From positions 186,001 through 250,000 of the forward strand of contig NZ_JAPDFL010000001.1 in assembly GCF_025949695.1 (NCBI RefSeq): a DNA stretch of 64,000 bases. Direction: 5' to 3'. Both the position numbers and the translations under genes were made by a program. Positions 16,872 through 25,061 of this stretch are shown here, one piece after another. How positions within the stretch are numbered: position 1 is the stretch's first letter; each line of letters begins with the position of its first letter. The notes under the pieces were generated by a model. It did not search any database, had not been told where the DNA came from, and saw only the letters and a list, made by a program, of their open reading frames with translations. The DNA comes from Pararhodobacter zhoushanensis (lineage in GTDB: Bacteria > Pseudomonadota > Alphaproteobacteria > Rhodobacterales > Rhodobacteraceae).

Positions 16872-16974
16872 CAAGGGGACTCTCTCTGTCTTGATGATCA
16901 AGTCTATCACGGCGGTCTTGCGCCATGAAACACCAGATCACCCCCTGCGCGGCGTTCCGCCGATCACAAAATGG

Positions 16975-17000
16975 AAAGAGCGGGCCAAGGCCCGCTCTTT
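16975..17000 (-). terminator. Porin-1 terminator
   Basis: A 12-bp stem AAAGAGCGGGCC / GGCCCGCTCTTT, 24 bases past the porin stop. It is almost identical to the hairpin after porin 2 (18276-18301), as expected if gene plus terminator were duplicated together. Confidence 0.8.
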
Positions 17001-17023
17001 CGCACTGTCAGAGAACTGACCGA

Positions 17024-17917
17024 TCAGAACGTGAAGGCAACGCCGACCGAACCCGAGGTCACACCGCCGAAGACGTCGATGTATTCGGCACCGGCGGTCA
17101 GGGTCGCGCCGCCACCCAGGTCGTAGCCATAGCTCAGGCCGTAGGTGTTCAGGCCGAAGATTTCGCCAACATAGCCATAGGCGTGGCCGCCGTAGACGTC
17201 GACGGTACCCGACAGGGACCAGTTGGTGAAGTTGTTGATGTCGGCGACCAGTGCGCCAACGCCCCACGAACCGCCATCATAGTGGCCCGAGATCGTCCAG
17301 AAGTCGTTGGCGCTGCTGATGCGCGAGTCGCTGTAGCCTGCGGCGACAGTGATAGCACCGAAGGTGTAGCGGCCAGCAACTTCGGTCGAAACACCGCGCT
17401 GGCTCGACAGGGCAACGGCATAGTCACCGGCGCTGTAGGTGATCAACGCCTGCGGGGCAGCATTTGCACCGGTGGAGTTGTCGACGTGCGCAACGCGGTC
17501 AAGGAAACCGGTGTCACCGCAGATCTGGCCACCTTCGTAGCCGACACCGCAGCCGCCCAGCCAGCCATGCGACGTGCCCGACGTTGCGATAGCACCATCA
17601 GCGTTGCCGAACGTCAGGCGCAGGCCGTTCGATTCGACCCAAACGCGCGAACCCGAGAAGATGCCGGCACCAGCCGTGCCCGGCCAGCTCGAGCTCATGC
17701 GAGCGCGCGACCAAGCGCCGAAGGTCAGGCCGTGATCGGCTTCAACGGCAACGTTGAAATCGAGCGTCAGGCGATTTTCTTGGGTCCAGATGGTGGTACC
17801 GAAAGCACGCAGCGCCTGAATGCCCATGCGACCTTCGCCGGAGATGGTAACAGCCTGAGCGTTCGCGATCGTTGCGGTCGCGATCAGCAGGGTCGAGGCG
17901 AGGAGGATCTTTTTCAT
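17024..17917 (-). CDS. Rhodobacter-type outer-membrane porin (copy 1)
   Basis: General diffusion porin of 297 residues. It has a signal peptide (MKKILLASTLLIATATIANA), a first strand AQAVTISGEGRMGIQ, alternating beta strands rich in Gly and aromatics, and the C-terminal phenylalanine (VGVAFTF) required for BAM recognition. It is a close paralogue of the 18324-19217 gene. The shared blocks ENRLTL, SGSRVWVESNGL and GGCGVGYEGG place both in the gram-negative porin family of Rhodobacterales. The start at 17917 gives the signal peptide; upstream sequence is a non-coding leader. Confidence 0.9.
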   Translation of the reverse strand: MKKILLASTLLIATATIANAQAVTISGEGRMGIQALRAFGTTIWTQENRLTLDFNVAVEADHGLTFGAWSRARMSSSWPGTAGAGIFSGSRVWVESNGLRLTFGNADGAIATSGTSHGWLGGCGVGYEGGQICGDTGFLDRVAHVDNSTGANAAPQALITYSAGDYAVALSSQRGVSTEVAGRYTFGAITVAAGYSDSRISSANDFWTISGHYDGGSWGVGALVADINNFTNWSLSGTVDVYGGHAYGYVGEIFGLNTYGLSYGYDLGGGATLTAGAEYIDVFGGVTSGSVGVAFTF

Positions 17918-18238
17918 GATGTACTCGTTTCGTGACAGTTGGTTTCTTTGCCTGAACTTTGTTTTACGCCTCTTGACCTTCGAACGGCAGCGCTTGTGTG
18001 TCGGGTTGGAAAAAACGACAAAACATGTTGCATTGCAGCAATAGTCACGCATCCGCGCGATCTGAAACTGCCTGCGATAGGCGCAACGCGCGTCGTCAAC
18101 CTGCCCATCTGCCGCTTGTGTGGGCAGGCCGCCATATCCCTGATTTTGCACGACTCACACCAACGCCACGGGCGGTTGGGGACACCGCCAGCAGGCGGCG
18201 CTTGCCGCCGGTGGTCGCGCGCGGCCTTCGTCATGAAA
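17918..18238 (-). other. Leader/promoter region of porin 1
   Basis: 321 bases with no credible gene. On the minus strand it is locally AT-rich (a run of T near 18010-18020 and CAAAGAAACCAACTG close to the start). It presumably holds the porin-1 promoter, but no -35/-10 pair stands out. Confidence 0.4.
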
Positions 18239-18267
18239 ATCGCGCCGGATCCAACAGGACCGGCGCG
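18239..18267 (-). terminator. Second, T-tailed terminator after porin 2
   Basis: An 8-bp stem (CGCGCCGG with CCGGCGCG, 18241-18248 and 18260-18267) with an 11-base loop, followed on the minus strand by ATTTTC. It backs up the first hairpin and insulates porin 1 from porin-2 transcription. Confidence 0.65.
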
Positions 18268-18275
18268 ACAAAAAC

Positions 18276-18301
18276 AAAGAGCGGGCCGAAGCCCGCTCTT
18301 T
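18276..18301 (-). terminator. Porin-2 terminator
   Basis: An 11-bp stem AAAGAGCGGGC / GCCCGCTCTTT with a CGAA loop, 22 bases past the porin-2 stop. It is followed on the minus strand by a TTTG-type run. Confidence 0.8.
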
Positions 18302-18323
18302 GCCGATTCGGTGTTAAACCGTA

Positions 18324-19217
18324 TCAGAACGTGAAGGCAACGCCGACCGAAGCGGTCGTGCGGCCAGCACCCAGTTCGGTGTGCTCGACACCAGCCATCA
18401 CGGTGGCGCCGCCACCCAGGCCGTAGCCGTAGTTCAGGCCGTAAACGGTCGCGTTCGAGACTTCACCGACGAAGCCGTAAACGTTGCCGCCGCCCAGAGC
18501 GACGTTACCTTGCAGCGACCAGTTGGTCGTCGCGCCGCCGATACGGGCCAGCAGCAGGGCAGCGCCCCACGAACCGCCGTTGTAACGGCCCGAGATGGTG
18601 TAGGACGAAGCGCCAGCACCGCCGTTGGTGTAACCAGCGGCAACGGTGAACGCGTCGAAGGTCGAGCGGATACCGAATTCGGTAGCGCCGTCACGAGCAT
18701 GCGACAGAGCAACGCGGGTCGAACCCATGGTGTAGTCGATGCGGACCATCGGCTCGTCGTCCGAACCGGTCGAGTTCTGACCTTGGCTCACACCCAGCAG
18801 ACCAGCAGCGTCGAGGCAGAGGTAGCCGCCTTCGTAGCCAACGCCGCAACCGCCAGCGTAGCCCATGGCAACGCCAGCACCACGGATAGCGCCGTCTTGG
18901 TTACCGAAGGTCAGTTTCAGACCGTTCGATTCAACCCAAACGCGCGAACCCGAGAACAGGCCTGCACCAGCGGTGCCGTCGCTCAGCACTTGCATACGAG
19001 CACGCGACCAGGCGCCGAAGGTCAGACCGTGATCAGCTTCAACCGAAACGTTGAAGTTCAGGGTCAGGCGGTTTTCTTGACGCCACTCAGAGGTGCCGAA
19101 GCCAGCTTCGTCGTACTGGATGCCCATACGGCCTTCGCCGGTGATGGTCACAGCCTGAGCGTGGGCCAGACCGGCCGACAGCACCAGGGCGGTCGAAGCA
19201 AGAAGAATCTTGTTCAT
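18324..19217 (-). CDS. Rhodobacter-type outer-membrane porin (copy 2)
   Basis: A 297-residue porin, the same length as copy 1. It has a signal peptide (MNKILLASTALVLSAGLAHA), N-terminal strand AQAVTITGEGRMGIQY, blocks SGSRVWVESNGLKLTFGN and GGCGVGYEGG, and a C-terminal Phe in VGVAFTF. A strong GAGGGAAA site precedes the ATG. The codons used are markedly restricted (GGTTACCGAAGGTCAG-type optimal codons), consistent with very high expression. The variable middle (residues about 130-220) differs most from copy 1, where surface loops and the constriction loop would lie. Confidence 0.92.
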   Translation of the reverse strand: MNKILLASTALVLSAGLAHAQAVTITGEGRMGIQYDEAGFGTSEWRQENRLTLNFNVSVEADHGLTFGAWSRARMQVLSDGTAGAGLFSGSRVWVESNGLKLTFGNQDGAIRGAGVAMGYAGGCGVGYEGGYLCLDAAGLLGVSQGQNSTGSDDEPMVRIDYTMGSTRVALSHARDGATEFGIRSTFDAFTVAAGYTNGGAGASSYTISGRYNGGSWGAALLLARIGGATTNWSLQGNVALGGGNVYGFVGEVSNATVYGLNYGYGLGGGATVMAGVEHTELGAGRTTASVGVAFTF

Positions 19218-19683
19218 GGTTTCCCTCGTTTTTCAAAATCGTGCCCATCTTGTCAGCAAGCTGGGTCACAGCCTGTTTCCCGCCTTCGACCTTTCATTGC
19301 AAGTCGGCGGTCAGCGGCGTTCCAACTCTGCCGCTTTGTGATGCAGATTTGCCACGCACGGCTTTGACCCCGGCAAAGCCTGTGACTACAAGCCCCTACC
19401 CCGTGCGCCTCAGGTCTGAACCCGGCACGAATGCGGTCTGCGGGCCGTGATCTCACGCCCCTGTCTGCCACACAGATGAGTCGCGTACGCGCACGGCGGT
19501 TACAGACGGCGCGTTTGTTTGCCGATGCCATGCCCGTTCCGGCCCCCGCGTCCGCAAATGCCTTGTTCGCGTGCCGCCCCTCGGATAGATAGGGCCGCGA
19601 CTGGGCTGCCTTGCGCGGGATGATAGCGCGCAGGATCATGCAGCCGGACAAACACGCGAACCTCAAAAGGGGTGGACTGACGG
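19218..19683. other. Intergenic region between porin 2 and DUF3576 gene
   Basis: 466 bases between divergent genes. No open frame with family resemblance, RNA gene or repeat was found. It must contain the promoter of the porin-2 gene (minus strand) and that of the lipoprotein gene (plus strand), but no confident boxes could be picked by eye. Confidence 0.4.
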
Positions 19684-20178
19684 ATGGCGGCAAGATCGGC
19701 GGCACTGACGATGACGGCACTGGGCCTTTCGGTCGCGCTGGCCGGGTGTGGACTGGGCGGGCGCGGCGACGCGGGCGACCAACGGACAGCCCGCGAGTAT
19801 GCGCTGGAAGAGCGGATGGCCGAAACCGGCTCGACCGCGTCGATCTGGGATCTGTTCGCCAGCCGCGAGGATCCCTCGACCGTTCTCACCGTGAACCGCT
19901 ATATCTGGACCGCCTCGCTGGAAGTGCTCGACTTCCTGCCGGTTGAGCAGATCGACCCGTTCTCGGGCGTGATCTCGACCGGGTTCGGCACGCCGCCGGG
20001 CGGTGGCCGCCCCTACCGTGCCACCATCGCCGTGACCGACGCCGCGCTGGATGCCCGCTCGCTCAACGTGGCGCTGGTGACGCGCAACGGCCCGGCCAGC
20101 GCGGAAACCGTGCGCGCTGTGGAAAACGCCATCCTGACCCGCGCCCGTCAGATCCGCATTCGCGAACTCGGCCTCTGA
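19684..20178 (+). CDS. DUF3576 domain lipoprotein
   Basis: A 164-residue protein with a lipoprotein signal (TALGLSVALAGC). The mature part has the DUF3576 hallmarks: SIWDLFASREDPSTVLTVNRYIWTASLEVLDFLP and a DPFSGVISTGFGT block, ending in RARQIRIREL. The family is conserved in Alphaproteobacteria, commonly just upstream of leuS, as here. Its role in the envelope is unknown. A T-tailed terminator at 20227-20251 separates it from leuS. Confidence 0.88.
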   Translation: MAARSAALTMTALGLSVALAGCGLGGRGDAGDQRTAREYALEERMAETGSTASIWDLFASREDPSTVLTVNRYIWTASLEVLDFLPVEQIDPFSGVISTGFGTPPGGGRPYRATIAVTDAALDARSLNVALVTRNGPASAETVRAVENAILTRARQIRIRELGL

Positions 20179-20226
20179 GCCGATCTCGCCGGGCTGGAAT
20201 CCCCGGCCCGGGCAGAGTATGACACC

Positions 20227-20251
20227 GCCGGGCCCCGTGGCCCGGCTTTTT
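20227..20251 (+). terminator. Rho-independent terminator after DUF3576 gene
   Basis: An 8-bp stem GCCGGGCC / GGCCCGGC, CCGT loop and TTTTT tail. This is a textbook terminator, 48 bases after the stop and 53 bases before leuS. Confidence 0.88.
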
Positions 20252-20304
20252 CATTTGCCCCGGCCCTTTCATTAGCCCCGGCCTTTCACCTGCAGGGAAC
20301 CCTG

Positions 20305-22879
20305 ATGTCCGCCCAGTCCGACGCCCGTTACTCGCCCAAAGAAATCGAACCCCGCTGGCAACAGGCCTGGGATTCGGACGGCTGCTTTGCCGCCACGGTC
20401 GATCCGGCGCGTCCGAAGTATTACGTGCTGGAAATGTTCCCCTATCCGTCGGGCCGCATCCACATCGGGCATGTGCGCAACTACACGATGGGTGACGTGG
20501 TGGCGCGCTACAAGCGCGCGCAGGGGTTCAGCGTGCTGCATCCGATGGGCTGGGACGCCTTCGGCATGCCGGCTGAAAACGCCGCGATGGCCGAGGGCGG
20601 GCATCCGGGCACCTGGACCTATAACAACATCAAGGTGATGAAGGGGCAAATGAAGCCCCTGGGCCTGTCGATCGACTGGAGTCGCGAATTCGCCACCTGT
20701 GATCCTGAATATTACGGCCAGCAGCAGGCGCTGTTTCTGGACATGTACAAGGCCGGGCTGATCTACCGCAAAACCGGCATCGTGAACTGGGACCCGGTCG
20801 ACATGACCGTTCTGGCCAACGAGCAGGTCATTGACGGCAAGGGCTGGCGCTCGGGCGCGGAAGTCGAGCGGCGCGAGAAAGAGCAGTGGTTCTTCAAGAT
20901 TTCCGACTATTCGGCCGAGCTGCTTTCGGCGCTGGACGGGCTGGAGAACTGGCCCAACAAGGTGAAGCTGCAGCAACGCAACTGGATCGGTTACAGCCGC
21001 GGCCTGCAATTCGCCTTTGACCTGACCGCCCCGGCGGATGGCTTCTCCCAGATCGAGGTCTTCACCACCCGCCCCGACACCCTGCTGGGGGCCAGCTTTG
21101 TCGGCATCGCACCGGATCACCCGCTGGCCAAGGCACTGGAAGCGCAAAACCCCGCCGTCGCCGCCTTCTGCGCCGAGGCCCGCAAGGGTGCGGCGACCGA
21201 GGAAGCCATGGCAACCGGCGAGAAGCTGGGCTTCGACACCGGCCTGACCGTGCAGCACCCGCTGGACCCCGACTGGCACATGCCGGTCTGGATCGCCAAC
21301 TTCATCAAGATGGACTACGGCACCGGCGCGGTCTTTGGCTGCCCGGCGCATGACCAGCGCGATTTCGACTTTGCCACCAAATACGCGCTGCCCATCGTCC
21401 CGGTATTCGTGGCGCAGGGTGCCGAAGAGGCGCCGCTGACCGAGGCCTATGTCCCCGAGGACAGCGAGTCGGTGCGCTATCTGCGCCCAATCGCCGGTGA
21501 GCCCGAGCAAACCGCCGATCAGGCCGTCGATGCGGCGATCAAGCTGTGCGAATCGCGCGGCATCGGCAAGGACACCACCATGTACCGCCTGCGCGACTGG
21601 GGTTTCAGCCGCCAGCGCTACTGGGGCTGCCCGATTCCCTTCGTGCAATGCGACACCTGCGGTCTGGTCCCCGAGGTCAAGGAAAACCTGCCGGTCCGCC
21701 TGCCTGACGATGTCACCTTCGACAAACCGGGTAACCCGCTGGACCGCCACCCGACGTGGCGCGATTGCCGCTGCCCGGCTTGCGGCGATTTCGCCAAGCG
21801 CGAAACCGACACGATGGACACGTTTGTTGATCTCGTCGTGGTACTTCGCCCGTTTCACCGCGCCGCATGCCAGCACGCCGACCGATCGGGAAGAAGCCGA
21901 CTACTGGATGAATGTCGACCAGTATATCGGCGGGATCGAGCACGCGATTCTCCACCTGCTGTACTCGCGCTTCTTTGCCCGGGCGATGCACAAGACCGGC
22001 CACCTGTCGGCCAAATCCATCGAGCCGTTCAACGCGCTGTTCACGCAGGGCATGGTGACGCATGCGATCTATCAGACCCGCGATGCGCAGGGTCGCGCGG
22101 TCTATCACTATCCCGAAGAGGTCGAGCTGCGCGAGGGCGCGGGCTTCCTGAAGGACGGCAAAGAGGTCGAGATCATCCCCTCGGCCAAGATGTCCAAGTC
22201 CAAGCGCAACGTCGTGGACCCCGTCGCGATCATCGACCAGTTCGGTGCCGATACCGCGCGGTGGTTCGTGATGAGCGACTCGCCGCCCGAACGCGATGTG
22301 GAATGGACGGCCTCTGGGGCCGAGGCGACCTATAAGCACCTGAACCGCGTCTGGACGCTGGGTGACAAGATCGCCGCGCTGCCCGCCGATGAGCCCGGTG
22401 AAGGCGATGACGAGCTGATGCGCGCGTTGCACCGCGCCATCGACGACGTGACCAAGACCATCGAGGGCTTCGCCTTCAACAAGGCCATCGCCAAGCTTTA
22501 TGAACTGACCAGCATCCTGTCGCGCACCAAGGCCTCGGCCAAGGCGCAAAAGCAGGCGGGCCGGGTTCTGGCGCAGCTGATGGCCCCGATGACCCCGCAT
22601 CTGGCCGAAGAGCTGTGGCACCGTCTGGGCGGTGCCGGGCTGGTGACGCAGGCGCAATGGCCGCAGGCGGACCCGGCGCTGCTGGTCGATGATGTGATCA
22701 CGCTGCCCGTGCAGTTCAACGGCAAGCGCAAGGCCGAGATCACCGTACCCAAGGACGCCAGCAAGGAAGAGGTTGAAAAAACCGCGCTGGCCGACCAAGC
22801 TGTGATCAAGGCTCTGGCAGGTGCCACGCCGAAGAAAATCATCGTTGTCCCGGGGCGGATCGTGAATGTCGTACTCTGA
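20305..22879 (+). CDS. leuS: Leucyl-tRNA synthetase, frame broken by one extra base as given
   Basis: Class Ia synthetase that charges tRNA-Leu, with an editing domain. HIGH is at residues 53-56 ([13 protein letters not shown]); the editing domain includes [21 protein letters not shown] lies at about 22187-22210; the anticodon and C-terminal domains follow. The first reading frame is good to about 21831 (MDTFVD), where the conserved SSWYFARF continues one base out of phase and runs to 22879. The total of 2575 bases equals 858 codons plus one base, the normal LeuRS length. The gene is essential, so the extra base near 21829-21833 is more likely a sequence error than a real lesion. The last 14 bases overlap lptE. 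Confidence 0.93.
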
Positions 22880-23363
22880 CCGACGCAAAGTACTGGCAGG
22901 TCTCGGGGCGCTTGCGCTGACCGGGGCCTGCGGCTTTCGCCCGGTCTACGGCGACGGTGGCGCGGGCCGCGTGCTGCGCAATGCGGTACGGGCCGACGAT
23001 CCGGTCAGCCGCAGGGACTATCAGTTCCTGCACGCGCTGGAAGAAACCCTTGGCCGCCCCACCGCCCCTCGTTTCGCGCTGGCCTATACCATCGCCGTGC
23101 GCGCGGTTGGCCGCGGCTCGGTGGACGATTTCGGCACAACCCGCGTCCAGCTGTTCGGCACCGTCGATTTCACCCTGACGGACATCACCAGCGGCACCAT
23201 TCTGGCGCAGGATCAGGTCTTGGCGACCGCTGTGTATTCGACCACCGGCACCCAACTGGCGACCACCACCGCCGCCGAAGACGCCGATCTGCGTCTGATG
23301 CGGATGCTGGCCGATTCGCTTGCCACGCGGCTCTATACCGAGCCGGGCCTGCCGCCGGCATGA
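22866..23363 (+). CDS. lptE: LPS-assembly lipoprotein LptE
   Basis: A 165-residue lipoprotein that plugs the LptD barrel in the outer membrane. The signal [20 protein letters not shown] contains a lipobox-like TGAC and the GFRPVYG segment typical of alphaproteobacterial LptE. The rest is a small alpha/beta fold ending in [13 protein letters not shown]-like helices. It overlaps the end of leuS by 14 bases and the start of holA by four (ATGA), the conserved leuS-lptE-holA order of Alphaproteobacteria. Confidence 0.9.
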   Translation: MSYSDRRKVLAGLGALALTGACGFRPVYGDGGAGRVLRNAVRADDPVSRRDYQFLHALEETLGRPTAPRFALAYTIAVRAVGRGSVDDFGTTRVQLFGTVDFTLTDITSGTILAQDQVLATAVYSTTGTQLATTTAAEDADLRLMRMLADSLATRLYTEPGLPPA

Positions 23364-24385
23364 AACTTTCGCCCCGCGATGCGGAGGGTTTTCTGGCCCG
23401 TCCCGACCCGCGCGTGCCGGCCCTGCTGATCTACGGCGCCGACGCGATGCGCGTCAGCGAAAAGCGCGCCAAACTGGTTGCCACGATTGTCGGACCCAAG
23501 GGCGACGCCGAGATGCGGCTGACCCGCATGCCCGGCAGCGATCTGCGCAAAGACCCCTCTGCCGCCGTCGACGCCGCCAAGGCGCAAAGCTTCTTTCCGG
23601 GCGCACGCGCTGTCGTGATTGACGAGGCCAACGACCACGCCGTCACCGGCCTGAAGGCCGTGCTGGATGACTGGGCCGAAGGCGACGCGATGCTGGTGAT
23701 CACCGCCGGCCAGCTCACCCCCGGCTCAAAGCTGCGCAAGCTCTTCGAGGGCGACAAGCGCGCGCGGGTGCTGGCGATCTATGATGACCCGCCGGGCCGG
23801 GCCGAGATCGAAGGCATGCTGCGCGCCGAGGGTCTGGAGAGCGTGCCGCAGGACGCGCTGCGCGATCTGGTCGCGCTGGGGCAGTTGCTGGAGCCGGGCG
23901 ATTTTCGCCAGACCCTGACCCGCATCGCACTGTATAAGCTCAGCGACAACGAGCCCCTGACCACGGCGGAAATCGCCATGCTCGCCCCGCAGAGCAACGA
24001 GGCCGAGATCGACGACATCCTCGACGCGCTGGCCGAGGGGCGCATAGCCGATCTGGCGCCGATTCTGTCGCGGCTGGCGGCGCAGGGGGTGCAGCCGGTC
24101 GCCGTCTGCATCGGGGCCGCGCGCCATTTCCGCATGCTGCACGCGCTGGTCAGCGCACCGGGCGGGCCTTCGCAGGCGATCCAGTCGCTGCGCCCGCCGG
24201 TATTCGGGCCGCGCCGTGACAAGCTGCTGCGTCAGGCGCAGAACTGGTCGCTGTCGCGCGTGGAAGAGGCGCTGCGCGATCTGACCGCCACCGATCTGAT
24301 GCTGCGCTCGTCCACCCGCGCGCCGACGCGGGCGCTGGCCGAACGCGCACTGATCCGGCTGGCGCGGATGGCCGGGCGGCGTTGA
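23360..24385 (+). CDS. holA: DNA polymerase III subunit delta
   Basis: A 341-residue clamp-loader subunit that opens the beta sliding clamp. The N-terminal domain follows the delta pattern (RVPALLIYGADAMRVSEKRAKL, then LTRMPGSDLRKDPSAAVDAAKAQSFFPGARAVVIDEAND), with a C-terminal collar domain (LARMAGRR end). The Walker A is degenerate, as expected for delta. The ATG overlaps the lptE TGA, so expression is coupled. Confidence 0.92.
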   Translation: MKLSPRDAEGFLARPDPRVPALLIYGADAMRVSEKRAKLVATIVGPKGDAEMRLTRMPGSDLRKDPSAAVDAAKAQSFFPGARAVVIDEANDHAVTGLKAVLDDWAEGDAMLVITAGQLTPGSKLRKLFEGDKRARVLAIYDDPPGRAEIEGMLRAEGLESVPQDALRDLVALGQLLEPGDFRQTLTRIALYKLSDNEPLTTAEIAMLAPQSNEAEIDDILDALAEGRIADLAPILSRLAAQGVQPVAVCIGAARHFRMLHALVSAPGGPSQAIQSLRPPVFGPRRDKLLRQAQNWSLSRVEEALRDLTATDLMLRSSTRAPTRALAERALIRLARMAGRR

Positions 24386-24458
24386 TGACGCTGCGACGGG
24401 CTTGCCGCCCTGCCCGGCCCATGTCTTCATGCGCGCCAAAGCGAATGGAGGATCGCCA

Positions 24459-25061
24459 ATGACCACCCCGACCTACACCCTGATCGGTGCCGCTGGCACG
24501 CGCGCCGGTCGCGCCCTGTGGATGCTTGAGGAACTGGGCGTGCCCTATGAGCACCTCAGCGCCAAACCGCACGAGGCCTCGGTCACCCAGCATTACCCGC
24601 GCGGCAAAGTCCCCGTTCTGCTGGTCGATGGCGAGCCGATCACCGATTCGACGGCGATCATTCAGTATCTGGCGGATGCCCACGGCCAGTTCACCGCCCC
24701 CGCGGGCACCATCGCCCGCGCGCGTCAGGATATGCTGTCGCACTGCGTGCTTGATGAGTTCGACAGCGTGCTCTGGACCGCCGCGCGCCACAGCTTCATG
24801 CTGCCCGCCGAACAGCGGGTCGCCGGGGTCAAGGAATCCCTGCGGTGGGAGTTCAACCGCAACCAGACCAGTCTGGCACAGCGCTTGGGCGATACGCCCT
24901 TTGCGACCGGCGACGCGTTCACCGTGACCGACATCCTGCTGGCCCATTGTCTGGTCTGGGCGCGCGCCGCCAAGTTCGAGATCAACGAGCCTTATCTTGT
25001 CAGCTATTTCGAGCGCATGACCCAGCGTCCCGCGTTCAAGCGCGCGATGGCCAAGGGTTAA
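24459..25061 (+). CDS. Glutathione S-transferase family protein
   Basis: A 200-residue GST. The N-terminal thioredoxin fold includes GRALWMLEELGVPYEH, the cis-Pro motif GKVPVLLV and the glutathione-contact ITDSTAIIQYLAD. The helical C-terminal domain has the GDAFTVTDILLAHCLVWA N-capping motif. GGAGG lies 8 bases before ATG 24459, which decides the start over the upstream in-frame ATG. The substrate is unknown. Its stop codon overlaps that of tamB on the opposite strand (shared TTAA). Confidence 0.9.
   Translation: MTTPTYTLIGAAGTRAGRALWMLEELGVPYEHLSAKPHEASVTQHYPRGKVPVLLVDGEPITDSTAIIQYLADAHGQFTAPAGTIARARQDMLSHCVLDEFDSVLWTAARHSFMLPAEQRVAGVKESLRWEFNRNQTSLAQRLGDTPFATGDAFTVTDILLAHCLVWARAAKFEINEPYLVSYFERMTQRPAFKRAMAKG

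Noticed and set aside
21823-21840. Programmed ribosomal frameshift in leuS or tamB
   Set aside because: No slippery run, stop codon or stimulatory hairpin next to GATCTCG; the same motif occurs in intact genes (for example 25448 as Glu-Ile codons).
20305-22335. A 676-residue leuS product ending after the frameshift
   Set aside because: The last about 170 residues after 21831 are Arg-rich out-of-frame sequence; the homology continues in the other frame.
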